64,000 nucleotides of DNA from Sipunculus nudus (lineage: Eukaryota > Annelida > Sipuncula > Golfingiida > Sipunculidae): the NCBI GenBank assembly GCA_026874595.1, contig CM049308.1, positions 24,518,367 through 24,582,366 of the forward strand, given 5' to 3'. Shown piece by piece: positions 39,340-50,559 of this stretch. Every line of letters starts with the position of its first letter. The first letter of the stretch is position 1. Position numbers and translations under genes: made by a program. Under the pieces are notes generated by a model. It made no database searches and was not told the origin of the DNA. It saw only the letters and a program-made list of their open reading frames with translations.

Positions 39340-40104
39340 CTAGAATTGCTTGTTTTCGCACTTGCAAAATCAGATCCCCCCCCCCCCACCCGTATGCATA
39401 TAGCTGGCCCTTAGCGTCATATCGACCCTCTGGCATCACGACCTAATTATTCGATTGCCTACTGAGTCTGGTAGTCACAGCTATCTGGCCCTGTGAGGTC
39501 ACCAGGTTTCAAACTCATCCAAAATTTTGGTAGGAACAATCAGTGTTTCAAATTTGGAAGGAATATATCGAACCTAAAAAGCGTTCACTAGACAATAACT
39601 ATATTTTGACCTTGAAGATATTTGTCAAGGTCACAAGCTTTCGAACTCCTTCGAGAAATTTGTAGAACAATCGGTGTACCACATTTGAGGACAAAATGTG
39701 AAATACTTCAAAAGTAATTTTCGGGATATTTGACCTTGAAGATGAAGGTCGAGGTCTCCGGGTTTCAAACTCGTCCGAGATTTCAGTAGGAAGCATTATT
39801 GTGTCAGATTTCAGAGGAAAATATGCAGCTCTAAAAGTTATCGCGTTCACAAGATATCTCACAAAAGTTTAAATTTTGGCAGATTTTACTTTGAAGATGA
39901 AGGTCAAGGTCACCCGGTTTCAAAATTGTCATAGATTCTGGTGGGAACCATCAGTGTTTTAAATTTCGGAGGAATATATTCAGCCCTTCAAAAGTTATCG
40001 CGTTCATGGGAAATCCTATACTGCCGACGACACCTAACGACGGCACTGAAAACAACATGTCTCCCCTGGGGGGGGGGGGGGGGGAGACATAATTATGATA
40101 TGTT
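39340..40104. repeat. Copy-A insertion with tandem 'gaaggtcaaggtcac' units
   Basis: Three to four imperfect units of about 120-130 bp, each with 'gaccttgaagatgaaggtc', 'ggtttcaaac' and 'aaagttatcgcgttca', span 39,480-40,020. The block ends in 'aacatgtctccc' and a G run (40068-40083). It is absent from copy B, which reads directly from 'ggtcccagtcgta' to 'ctctgataaatcc'. This repeat type is familiar from mollusc genomes. Confidence 0.75.
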
Positions 40105-40650
40105 CCTCTGATAAATCCATTATATTTCACATCCTCACCTCGTAATAATTTTTAGCTAATCGCCTGGAATTGCGGCTATTTTTTATCTCTGTTCGAGGTA
40201 AGCCCAGACTTCGAGATAAACGCAAGTGGCTTGATTATCCGCGTGAACTCATGCTATCTGATTGGCATAAATTAAGTTAGAGATATAAAAAAATACGTGA
40301 AACTTAAGAAAAATACCCTTTTCCTGTAACTCATTCATAAGAAAATTCTTAAACAATGGTAGAAAGAGGGAAACCTATGTTCTTAACAATTTAATGTACG
40401 CATGCCGGATTCCGTGCAAATGTTTGCCGGAAAGGCTTTATTACAACCTCTGTGTGTGATGGTGTGTGAGGGTGTATTTGTGTGTGTATTCACAAATATT
40501 CCGCATTTTTAATGGATACTAAGAAACGTAATAATAATGGATTTAATGCACGCGGCGGTCAATGTAGGCGGTAATGTTGATATGAGTTGGTACCTTTTTC
40601 AGATAATGCCAATGTATCCTTTTTTTACTCCACTCTATATTTAATATTTT

Positions 40651-41060
40651 GTCCCCCGCTTCCGCGGAATGGGGGACATTGATGTGGGTTTGTCTGTCTG
40701 TCTGTCCATCTTTCTGTCTGTTCCTCTGTCTTTCCGTCCGTCAGGTTTTCGTTTACGCGCGATAACTCTCCTAAATATTATCCGATTTTATTCAAATTTG
40801 GGTCAGTGATTGCTCTCATGCATATCTTGGTTGGGATTAGTTTTGAGTGTCTAAAAATTCACCAGCTCCGAAAAAAAAACAAAAATATCCCTTTTGTTTC
40901 CTATTCACAAAAAAATTGTGACATGTGGAGATATCTTAAGGGGACCACGAAAACTAAAACACAGGCACTATGATATGTGGAGACATCTTCAGGGAGAAAT
41001 AAAAACTAAAACATTTTGAGAAGGCAAGCATGAAGATCACAGGAAGCTAAAATAACAAGA
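40651..41060. repeat. Dispersed element with 'gtccccc/gggggac' hairpin and TCTG run, copy A
   Basis: The hairpin arms are 40651-40657 and 40671-40677, followed by (TCTG)n and 'gataactctcctaaatatta'. It also occurs in copy B at about 57,690-58,060, so it predates the duplication. Confidence 0.65.
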
Positions 41061-41514
41061 GGTAAAAGTGGAAGACATAAATTCCACGATTTTGCTTGTG
41101 TAACATAATTTAATATTTGAAGTTACGCCTGAATGACGCCCGTTGTCGCTTTTTACAATACAACCATATACATTTACTAATTCTGAGATATCCTGCATCG
41201 TTTCGTTAAACGTCTTTATCCATTCCATCATAATATAATTTATAGTCTTTCACATTATGACATCTACAGAATATATTATGGAAAGTTTCCCCTTGGCAAA
41301 ACAGTGTCATTACACTACTGATGGCTTCAGATTTCCGCATAGCTATATGACTTATGGTTCCTTTGTTGTAGAATTACCACTGGTGTGTGCTCCAATGCCA
41401 TTTAACGTATGACAATCAAACATAACATAATTGCTTAATAGTTCAAATATACATTCTTTCCGGTCACCTTATCGTCAGTTGAAAGGGTAACCAAAGGACA
41501 TTGCCAAGGCGCGA

Positions 41515-41605
41515 ATTTACCTGTGGAGGCAGTTGTTGCGATCGGACCCGTAACGTCAGAGACTAAATCAGGCGCTGTCTCATCCCTACCCCAGATGTCA
41601 AATCA
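41515..41605 (-). repeat. Possible tRNA-related SINE head, copy A
   Basis: On the minus strand 'gggtccgatcgc' resembles a tRNA B box. 'cagcgcctgatttag' lies upstream of it where an A box would be. The copy-B version at 58,563-58,615 has the better B box 'gggttcgatcgcc'. The A box is weak. Confidence 0.35.
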
Positions 41606-42268
41606 TAGTAAAGTACTTCGGTATAAGAAACGTATGTTTACTTTAAATATTCTAGTTTTGATTTTAAATTAGGAGATATTAGTCTTTTCGCCAAACTGTT
41701 CTGCCAGCCTGCGTATGTATAACATACACAAACGCACGCACAAGCGAACGCGGAGGTATATTTTTAAAGGAAAGTAGACCCCAAAACGTGTGAATATTCC
41801 AGCAGTAGACTTACTTATCACGCACCACCCTGTATTATTATATATAAATATAGAGACTATAAATAGATTATCGATTCCTTCGCAGATACTGCCATACACT
41901 GCTCTAAAGTTCCCGTCATGTCAAATATGCGGGACAAGTTCGTGTGAACATTACACGTGTTTATTATATCGAGTAAAATAACTCATATATACGCAACAAT
42001 TAAGAAATTTTTATCATAGGTAACCTTAACAACTCTTTTAATTTATCCTTTAACATTTGTTAACATCATTGAAAGATTCCCTATGATACGTGACATTCTT
42101 CTATTAATTTTTTAAGCTACTCTCATTATTGTACTTGACAGTCACAACAAGTGAATGCAAACATGGCGGAGGCCTGTATTACTTGGATTGCAGATCTCTA
42201 GTTTAACACTTTTTTACAAACGCTGTTTCGGTACAAGTTAAAATATCCATGGTGGCTCAACTTTGCAC

Positions 42269-42352
42269 TTTTCTTTTTTTTCTAAAAGTATTCTTTTTTT
42301 CTAAAAGTATTCTTTTTTTCTAAAAGTATTCTTTTTTTTCTAAAAGTATTCT
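42269..42352. repeat. Tandem repeat, unit about 20 bp, about 4-5 copies
   Basis: The unit 'ttctttttttctaaaagtat' is seen repeated head to tail. Confidence 0.9.
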
Positions 42353-42412
42353 ATGAAGCTTACGGTGTTAAATAAAACGACCTTGCATCAATGGTATCCC
42401 CACTCTCTCTCC

Positions 42413-42535
42413 AGAACAAACCATTTATGTGCTGAATTCGATAAATGCCTCCATAGTGAAAGGTCTTGATGATATCTCTGCTCGTTTAATTAAAGTTGTA
42501 ATATCATTTCCTAACCTATGGTCCAAATCTGAAAC
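42413..42535 (+). pseudogene. LINE reverse-transcriptase fragment
   Basis: The frame from about 42,430 reads Leu-Asn-Ser-Ile-Asn-Ala-Ser, then KGLDDISARLIK. This is the conserved start of non-LTR retrotransposon reverse transcriptases, where the 'K.LD.I.ARLLK' type block precedes the fingers region. It is only about 40 codons long and joins an unrelated repeat at 42,536, so it is a dead fragment. It lies in the segment present only in copy A. Confidence 0.65.
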
Positions 42536-42695
42536 AGGTGTAATAAGACCAGCTGTGATCTTAAATCATAAATGGTCTTATTAAACAAGTCAGTTTTAAC
42601 CTATGTGAATGTTGTCAGTTCACTCCAGGATGGTCTTAATAGACATGTGGTCTAAAAAGACAGATGGCCTTTGAGACAGGTTCCACTGTATTTAC
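42536..42695. repeat. Dispersed repeat with 'tggtctta(a)t' units
   Basis: Imperfect repeats of 'tggtcttattaaacaag' and 'tggtcttaatagacatgtgg', ending 'gacaggttccactgta'. Confidence 0.5.
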
Positions 42696-43976
42696 ATTTT
42701 GTCTGTACACTGTGATATTGTTATCTCTGACTTGAAAAAGAGTAGTTCCTTTGCATTAAAGGGTACAGGATATATAATATAATTTAAATACCGGTTTCAA
42801 TCCGATGTGTTATTTCAAAAATATTAGAGAAATAGATAAAAATCAAAGTATGATTTATCTGCAAGATCACCACTTACTGAAATAACTTCATGTAAAGTTT
42901 TCGTTCAAAGTGATCCTAAAATAAGAATAATACAAGTAAAATGACATTTTATTCTAGATTACCGGGGGTTAACCTGAAACGAAGTCTTGACACAGGCGTC
43001 CTATCTCTAATTTGCCGCAATAATTTGATTGACTACTATGGAATATCCTGTACTTAGTCTGGCAATAATAGGCATGTCGTGTAGCCTAGCTCCACTTGAA
43101 ACACAATTATTGCTACGCCAGAGTGGGGTTTTGTTTGTTCACAACAAAACTCAGGTAATCATTAACGTAACCTCATGTAATATTCAGGACACTTCTTGAA
43201 CAGGTCAATGAAGAACTGATAAGATTTTAGTGTGGATCCAGCCCATGATGCGGATTCAGGTCTGTCATCAAGGATTTTTCACAAATGTACAGTCACTTAT
43301 TCACGAGTGATCCTGGGAATATGAGTCGAATGAGTGAATGTCAACAAGGCGGAGGCAGGATATCAAGCAGAGGACGATGAAGAGATCTGTGAAGAGATGA
43401 TTCGTATCTGGTTGGCTCTGAAAAAAAAAACCTGGTAGACAACCATCCATTGGAGCATGTCCGATTCTGGAGTAAATTGTTTCGCTCTGAACAGACCTGC
43501 AACTACAGTGAGGACGAGGAGAGGAAGAAAAGGGGAGGAAGAGGTCAAAGTTCACTCAAAATTATACCACCGTGATTCATAATTTATCATTATTATAATC
43601 GTGATAATGCACAATTATATCAGAGGTACATTGATTTATGAATCAGCCATTTAATTGATGTCTGAAAACATCAAGGACTGGCAGTATTTTTCATTTCATA
43701 CAGATTTTCAAGCAGAAAAAAATCAGGAGCGTGTTCGATTATTCCTTGATATTCTCACATATATTACCATCATTGTTACACCAAAACCTATCAATTTGTC
43801 GTGTTAATTTTTGGCTTTGTCATTACTTTGTATCCCACATGAAATATATCCATTTCAGGGAACAATTATCAATTGTAGCGTATTTAAGTTTTGTTCAATT
43901 GATGGTCTATTTATGTATGCAGTATTCTCAGAAAACATATGCATGTTGTTGGGAAATTTTATTATTTATTTTGTAG
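42696..43976. other. Copy-A-only segment, ambiguous coding-like patch
   Basis: Mostly unrecognised. 43,278-43,365 holds a family D repeat. The patch 43,345-43,577 is open on both strands. On the plus strand an acidic frame runs to a 10-A tract (43421-43430), and a second frame continues to a stop near 43,577. On the minus strand 43,363-43,548 starts with a signal-like hydrophobic stretch. I cannot decide between these or chance. Confidence 0.25.
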
Positions 43977-44034
43977 AAAGAAGCTGCAAAAGAAGAAGAT
44001 GGAACAGAGAAAGACGACGAGGCTGCTGATGATG
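43977..44034 (+). CDS. Putative internal exon, acidic linker
   Basis: A 58-base exon candidate bounded by the acceptor 'ttattttgtag' and the donor 'gtatgt'. It encodes KEAAKEEDGTEKDDEAADD: strongly charged, Glu/Asp/Lys/Ala-rich and probably disordered. It enters in phase 0 and leaves in phase 1, which matches the next candidate exon at 44,271. Upstream exons were not found with confidence. The protein family is not recognised. The segment is missing from duplication copy B. A chance pair of splice-like signals is the main alternative. Confidence 0.4.
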
Positions 44035-44270
44035 GTATGTAACATTTTATATGACAGTCACACATGTCATTAACTGAACCACGTGGTGCTGGAATAGTGG
44101 CGAGGTAACACAACTGATTTGCTATTATCTTGAGCCAATAGTTATTCGACTGTATTGTGAGATAGGTGGCCAATTTATATCTACCGGTAGTATTTATTGG
44201 TCTGTGAGTAACTTATTTGTCGGTGGGTGCCAGGTTGCACACTATTTACTGTTATATCTTCTCGTTTCAG

Positions 44271-44350
44271 TTTTATATTGTACTGTAGTATCTGGTGGTG
44301 CTCTTACATATACTCTTCTTATGCTGGGCTTTTTTAACCTAAACATTTAG
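44271..44350 (+). CDS. Putative terminal exon, hydrophobic C-terminus
   Basis: It follows the acceptor 'cttctcgtttcag' after a 236-base intron. Joined in phase to the preceding exon candidate, it reads Val-Leu-Tyr-Cys, then TVVSGGALTYTLLMLGFF, then Asn-Leu-Asn-Ile and a TAG stop (44348-44350). The 18-residue hydrophobic stretch close to the C-terminus could be a tail anchor or a final membrane helix. A polyadenylation signal AATAAA follows at 44440-44445, about 90 bases after the stop. The parent gene is unrecognised. Confidence 0.4.
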
Positions 44351-44439
44351 CAAAATCTGCTGTTTCCTTCCATTGTGATTTGAGATATTACCTATATTAC
44401 TTATACACTTATTGTAGAATGTTTATTTGGATATCCTAG

Positions 44440-44445
44440 AATAAA
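44440..44445 (+). terminator. AATAAA polyadenylation signal candidate
   Basis: Canonical hexamer 90 bases downstream of the TAG that closes the candidate terminal exon. In AT-rich DNA this hexamer is common, so it is supporting evidence only. Confidence 0.35.
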
Positions 44446-44553
44446 CACTTTAATCTTACAAGGGGAAAATATCGAGTAAATACTAATAAAATGTATGACT
44501 ATTTATCTGACTTTCACGAGGTGCCTGAAGGACTGTAAAACTTTTTTAGTCAA

Positions 44554-44556
<3 letters not shown>

Positions 44557-44618
<62 letters not shown>
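44557..44618. repeat. (AT)n microsatellite
   Basis: AT dinucleotide run seen directly. Confidence 0.95.
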
Positions 44619-44619
<1 letters not shown>

Positions 44620-44621
<2 letters not shown>

Positions 44622-45520
44622 AAAGACTTAATAATTAGAGGTTTTCCCTGTTTGAGTTGAAAACCATATTTTCGTGACCTCTCATTATTAAGTTGTGTTA
44701 TAGTGTTTAATTTTCAATAAACACAACTGACAAGATTTACGCCTTCTGACATTATAACATAGTAATTTTTAAATAATGACATATGATTATGTTCGTTAAA
44801 AGTTTTTTCAGTGTGTATTTGAATCAGCTGCTCACAATCCTTTATTGTGTTCAATTGAGCAAAATTCATATCCTGAAATAAAAACGGATTAGGCACTTTA
44901 TGGGCCTTATTTCAAATTATTTGCCTGTGCATGCAGACTTACTATGTTTTTACTATATGCTATATTAAAAATTATATTTCTGACATATAATCCCTTAAAA
45001 TTTTTATTTCTAATGTTAGTTTCCTCAGGCATGATTTTCTCAATGTTAGAAGTGTTAGAAACACCTGGGTTTAGATTGTGCTCCAAATGGCGAGCGCCAT
45101 TAACGGTTTCGAAATTTTTTCGAGGCCAGGCTTGGTTAAGCGCACCGAGGTACGACAGGAAAGTAAACCTATGACAGTCTTGGGATGGAAATCTGTCTGT
45201 TGAGAGAGTTTGCTAGCCATTGCACCCGTATCTCACATGTAGAAGCCGGGGAAACGCTACGTGGGTGACCGCAACCTCATCCTCAATTTACAAGAGGCTT
45301 CCTACCATGAACAGATTACGCCCTTCTTACTCAGATTCGAAATCCTTTCAAAAACCAGATATTGCTGACGCTTTCGGGTTCCTCTGATAGGGTTGCACGC
45401 TCTTTCCCCAGTTTATTATACATACCACATATATCTGATAGTTAAATCGGAGCTTTTATAGAAGCGTTAGATTTCCGCTGCCATAATTACAAGCTATAGA
45501 TGGCGCTAACAGTAATGAGC
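44620..45520. other. Copy-A-only segment, nothing recognised
   Basis: No counterpart in copy B between 59,170 and 59,513, and no supported gene. A somewhat GC-richer patch lies at 45,050-45,330. Confidence 0.4.
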
Positions 45521-45653
45521 ATGCCTGAACAGCGCCCCAACTTCAACGCAAAATTAAATTGTGAGTCCGATTCTGGGCAGTGTGAACAGTCCAGTATAAG
45601 ACACTGGTTGACCAGGTCTGTAGGACAGTCGTAATTGTTACCATTCTACATAC

Positions 45654-45754
<101 letters not shown>

Positions 45755-46311
45755 ATATATAGAAAGCGATGAATGTATTCATTTGGATCGTCAGTAATGG
45801 ATACTGACGTTGCAATTACTATGGAGAGAACAAGCTAATAACGGGAACTGGCTAAATAATTTGGTTTTGATATTGTGGCTATTGTTGAATGTTAAACGCA
45901 GCCATGAAGGTCAACCACTCTTTTGCTTAAACGCACTTCCTTTGAAAATGATTATACTACGACAATTTCCTCAGCTCTCATACATGCAACGACAACAACA
46001 ACAATCATATTGGTAACAGTATTATTTGGTACCCTTTCAGAATGATTGCACGGTTCTCTTAGATCCAGCTGATAACCTGTAATATCAATTTAAGTGTTTG
46101 ATATAATACCAATGTATCATTAGAAAAAAAAGAATATATGCTACATCTGTAAAGCACAAAGAATCCATGAATTTGCATAAAAGTAACAGTTATACATTTA
46201 ATATTATTTTAAATTACTGAGCAGCAAGGATCATGTTTCGTCTATCGATCCCTATGAATATTCATATGCATGAACTTAGGCCCTGTGCATAATCCAGTGC
46301 TGACCGCTTAC

Positions 46312-46327
46312 CTTAGGTACGGCTGTC
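46312..46327 (-). other. 3' UTR part of exon 2 ending at a splice donor
   Basis: Sixteen bases after the stop codon the minus strand reads 'ctaag' then 'gtaagcgg', a strong donor. The same donor sits at the same distance in copy B (exon end 60239). The next 3' exon was not identified. Confidence 0.5.
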
Positions 46328-46503
46328 TCATGGCTGTGTACACTCCTCTGGGGCCGTTGCGTTTTGATAACAGCAAAACTGGCCTTCAGGGCAGCCATTG
46401 TCACCTGGGTTAGGGCATGTCGAATGTGGATGACAATACGGACCATCACGTGATTGACAGTCACCCCCCATATCTGGGCCGCATGAATCCTGGGAGAGGC
46501 TCA
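46328..46503 (-). CDS. Secreted 8-cysteine (WAP-like) peptide, copy A, exon 2
   Basis: Second coding exon of a two-exon gene. The acceptor is 'atatttccag' (ends 46504), the exon enters in phase 1, and the TGA stop is at 46328-46330. With the 37-base exon 1 the frame is exactly 213 bases: 70 residues plus stop. The mature part (about 53 residues from Asp-Ser-Cys) has eight cysteines spaced C-x7-C-x7-C-x5-C-x7-C-x5-CC-x9-C. The first four spacings equal those of the WAP four-disulfide core, whose members are secreted protease inhibitors or antimicrobials. The C-terminal half departs from WAP: there is an extra x7 step before CP-x-G-x2-CC, and one fewer cysteine after CC. I therefore call it WAP-like, not a proven WAP. 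A Pro-Gly-Asp-Asn loop and an NAT glycosylation sequon are present. The exon runs on to a donor at 46311, so part of the 3' UTR is probably spliced. Confidence 0.8.
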
Positions 46504-46620
46504 CTGGAAATATACGCACGAATTCTGTGAGAGACTGACTGCCATTATACGTATCGATTCTATGACAGAGTCATTTCCAGTATACGAATGAATTTCGGGA
46601 GAGTCTCCGAATAAGCACAC
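46504..46620 (-). repeat. Four-unit acceptor-derived minisatellite, copy A
   Basis: Just upstream of exon 2 the exon edge plus acceptor ('gaattctgtgagagactgac' on the plus strand) is repeated about every 35 bases, with three further degenerate units. Copy B has the same start but 16 units. Confidence 0.75.
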
Positions 46621-46990
46621 TAATGAATTCGACGCAAATTTGAATTCAAATTTAATTACATATCATACCTTAACATTTTTAAAAATAATATTTTCTAAAT
46701 CCTTGTAATGAGCCATCGAAAAAAAAGATAATTTAAGAAAATGTGGTCACGATATAGTAATTTGAGGGTCTCCTAGTTCTCAATGGACTCTTCAATGAGA
46801 CTTCATCGGTTATTGAACCTTCGCAGATAGTTTATTAAATATCCCATAATATATATTATTCTAAAATAGAAATATCTTCTAAAATAATATTTTATAGCAG
46901 TCACATATTTTCGGGGAATAAGACCAGTCACACAATCAACCACGTCCGTTAAATTGTGTAACACCTGGTATAATGATTCCTTAGATGTTC

Positions 46991-49085
46991 CATCAGACTG
47001 GTGACGCCACCTGTATTTTTCCATTTTTTACGATTTTTTCTCTCTATTTTTATACCTTTAAAAATGTGAACATCTGTAAACAGGGCACAAATCGTAAAGA
47101 CTAGACCTAGAATCTTCATTCTTGACACAGTGAGAGACCTATAGAAAGTCTCCATGGAAACTAGAAATCAGGTTTCTGTTACCCATATCCTTCAAGCTAT
47201 GGGGCCCCAAAGTACCCCCCAAGAATAGTCAAAAATTTCATACAAAAACTTCAATATCTCATTAACTACATCACTGATGGTCATGATTTTTGGCATACAT
47301 ATTGATCATGAGATGTTACATCAGTTTCTGCAGGCTGTAGGCGCCATCTGTATTTTTCCATTTTTTACGAATTTTTTTCTCTATTTTTAAACCTTTAAAA
47401 ATGTGAACATCTGTAAACAGGGCACAAATCGTAAAGACTAGACCTAGAATCTTTATTCTTGACACAGTGAGACACCTATGAAAAGTCTCCATGGAAACTA
47501 GAAATTAGGTCTCTGTTACCCATATCCTTCAAGCTATGGGGCCCCAAAGTACCCCCTAAGAATAGTCAAAAATTTCATACAAAAACTTCAATATCTCATT
47601 AACTACATCACTGAGGGTCAAGATTTTTGGCATACATATTAATCATGAGATGTTTCATCAGTTCTTGCAGACTGGTGGCGCCACCTGTATTTTTCGATTT
47701 TTTACGAATTGTTTTCTCTATTTTTTAGACCTTTAAAAATATGAACATCTGTTAACAGGTCACAAATCATAAAGACTGGACCTAGAATCTTCATTCTTGA
47801 CACAGTGAGAGACCTATGAAAAGTCTCCATGGAAACCAGAAATAAGGTCTCTGTTACCCATATCCTTTGAGCTGTGGGGCTCTTTCCCCCCCCCCCTCCC
47901 CCCCCCCCCAGAATAATGGAAAATTTGATAAAAAAACTGCAATATCTCAATAACTACAACACCGATGGTCATTATTTTTAGCATACATATTGATCAAGAG
48001 GTGTTTTATCAGTTCCTGCAGACTGGGTGCGCCACCTCTATTTTTTCAAATTTTTAGGATTTTTTTCTCTGGTTTTCGAGACCTTTAAAGATGTTTTCTG
48101 TCAACAGGGTACAAATAGTAACAACTGGGCCTAGATTCTTCATTCTTGTAATGCAAGGAGGCCCATGAAAAGTGTCTATGGAAACCTGAAATTAGGTCTC
48201 TGTTACACATATCCTTTGAGCAATGGCACTCCAAAGTACGGCTCAGAATAATGGAAAATTTGATACAAAAGCTGAAGTGTCTGAACAACTAATGCAGAGA
48301 TAACCATAATTGTTTGCATGGATATTGATCATTGAGTGTTTCATCAGTTTCTGCAGACTGGTGGCACCATCTGTATTTGTTCGGGTGTTTTTACGAATAT
48401 TTTTCTCAATTTTTTAGACCTTTAAAGATATGAACATCTGTTAACAGGGCACAAATCATAACAACTGGACCAAAAATCTTCATTCTTGATACACAGGGAG
48501 ACCCATGAAAAGTCTCCATGGAAATCTGAAATTAGGTCTCTGTTACCCATATCTTTTAAGCTGTATGGCTCAAAAATACCCCCCAGAATAATGAAAAGTT
48601 TGATACAATACCTGCTGCATCTTAATAACTACAACACATATGTTCATGATTTTTGGCAAACATATTTATTATGAGGTGTTCCGTCAGTTTCTCCAGACTG
48701 GTTGCGCCACCTATATTTAATTCAATTTTTTAAATTTTTTTCTCTATTTTTGAGACCTTTAAGGATGCTGTCATCTGTTAACGTGGCATAAATTGTAACA
48801 ACTGGACCTAGAATCTTCATTATTGTCATGCAAGGAGGCCCATGAAAAGTGTCTGTGGAAACCTGAAATAAGCTCTCTGTTACCCATTTCCTTCAAGCTA
48901 TAGGACTCCGAAGTATCCCTCAGAATAATGGAAAATTTGATACAAAAGCTGAAGTATCTGAACAACTAATGCAGAGATCACTATGATTCTTTGCATGCAT
49001 ATTGACCATTAAGTGTTTTTGTTAGTTTCTGCAGACTGGTGGTGCCACCTTTATTTTTTTTTAAAGATTACGCATTTTTTCTCTA
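46991..49085. repeat. Seven-unit tandem array, unit about 340 bp
   Basis: Units begin near 46,991, 47,319, 47,657, 48,007, 48,342, 48,682 and 49,019. Each has a 'cagactggtggcgccacc'-like start, 'tctctatttttnagaccttt', 'tcttcattcttgacacagtg' and 'gtctccatggaaac'. The first three units are most alike. The array lies in the copy-A intron and starts exactly where homology to copy B stops. Minus-strand frames recurring in it (for example 'MKILG...') are repeat shadows. Confidence 0.95.
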
Positions 49086-49569
49086 TTTTTGAGATATATA
49101 AATACAGACACAATCTTGGCCTGTTGGTTAATCTGTTTGATGCTTCAGTTGAATGGGTATATACTACCATTCAGATGATAAAATTTCCTTTTGCGAATCT
49201 CTTCCCAGTCAGCTGAGCGTCATGACCCATGGGTCACTTGTTTTTATTAGTTCCACCAAATCTTCTCAGTGTAACGGGGGCGGATCCTATGTTAAATTTG
49301 CGGTACTCAAATTTATATGAAAAATACACGGAAGATCATCATAGTTACATTACATCTTATACAATCCTTATGGATAGGGTAAAATTTGGGAATATTTGGT
49401 TCTATTTAATTAACATCATCATGAGAAATGTAAAATTACCTTGGTGATCTCATTAATGTTAACATTTGTAATTATAAGATGACTATTTGCCAATCAACGA
49501 CATGTAGTTAACTGAAGTTAATTTATTGTTAAAATGACCATTTTGGTTGCTTTAGTTTATGTTGTCTTG

Positions 49570-50385
49570 GAAGTTTTGTTTATTTTTGTAGGATATATTT
49601 TGATAAATACTCACCAATGCCACTTGCCTTTTCCGGATATGATTCTAAGGTTTCATTAAATGTGTTGAAAAGTAACGCACATTCTATTTGTTCTAATGAT
49701 TTTGAAATATTTTTTTTATCTTCAACAGTCTGTAAAATTTTACCCATTTTGTCAGTTCGTATATGTGTTCATTCAAAAGCTCTTCCCTTGGTCTGATAAT
49801 ATTAAGTAAACAGCTGAAAGGAAAGTGATCGGACGGATCATCTGATAATACACAGGATCCAAATACCTTATGAAGTAGACAGCTACTGATAATTACATAA
49901 TCAACTACACTGCTACCAAAAGGAGTTAATCACATAATTAAGCCTGCTGGTATATCTGGTATATCTGTTATATTTACAGTGCTAGCATTAAAATCACCAA
50001 GGAGAATTAAATTAAATTCATCAAATTCTGCTAAATATCTACCAATAAATTTTCCAGCCTGTTGATACCATTTATTTCATCTTCATCCACATAGAATGAT
50101 AAACCTGCTGGCACGATATAGCAGTAAATTAGGCCAACTCTTTATCTTCATTAATTAAGGTACCATCATACCCTTTAACTTCTGTTGCACGTAAACTAAG
50201 AAATCTTCTCTCCCTATACTCTTCCTGACTATTCCATCACCACTCTCCCCGTGGAATGCGTCAGAAAATTCATTATCAGTGGTTGCTCATGTCTTAGTAA
50301 TACATACAATACTGTGATTATTTATCAATTCTTTAACTTCTATTGATTTTATTTTGTTCTTTAGTCCATGTGTATTCCACGTTGC
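49570..50385 (-). pseudogene. LINE endonuclease (APE-type) relic
   Basis: Minus-strand frames show the ordered motifs of a non-LTR retrotransposon endonuclease. TWNTHGLKNKIKSIEVK lies at about 50,318-50,368 and IVCITKT followed by a TGA where ETW is expected at about 50,267. The catalytic LILLGDFNAS is at 49,981-50,010 and SDDPSDHFPFS at about 49,813-49,845. The segment then reads into the spacer before the reverse transcriptase, with no RT attached. Frame changes occur between the motifs. It is inactive, 5'-preserved and 3'-truncated, and lies in the intron of the copy-A peptide gene on the same strand as the gene. Confidence 0.8.
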
Positions 50386-50559
50386 TATTTATGCATTAGC
50401 ATTTTTGCTAGTGCTGGACTAGTTTACATATGGGGGAAAATTAAATTAAGGTTGAAAAATATAACAAACAGAAACAGGTTTTTATCCATTTGCATGAGGG
50501 AAAAAATCCTACTGGTGCAAATAATATTAAAGAAGATATGTCTGAAATAATGTGTGCAA

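Noticed and set aside
46490-46503. Alternative acceptor 'tctcccag' right before Asp-Ser-Cys
   Set aside because: It would enter in phase 0, which does not match the phase-1 donor of exon 1. The upstream acceptor 'atatttccag' gives the exact frame in both copies.
46949-47155. Recurring 'MKILG...CALFTDVHIFKG' frame seen in several units
   Set aside because: Each copy is a segment of the 340-bp tandem unit. The frame is lost in most units and is not adjacent to splice sites.
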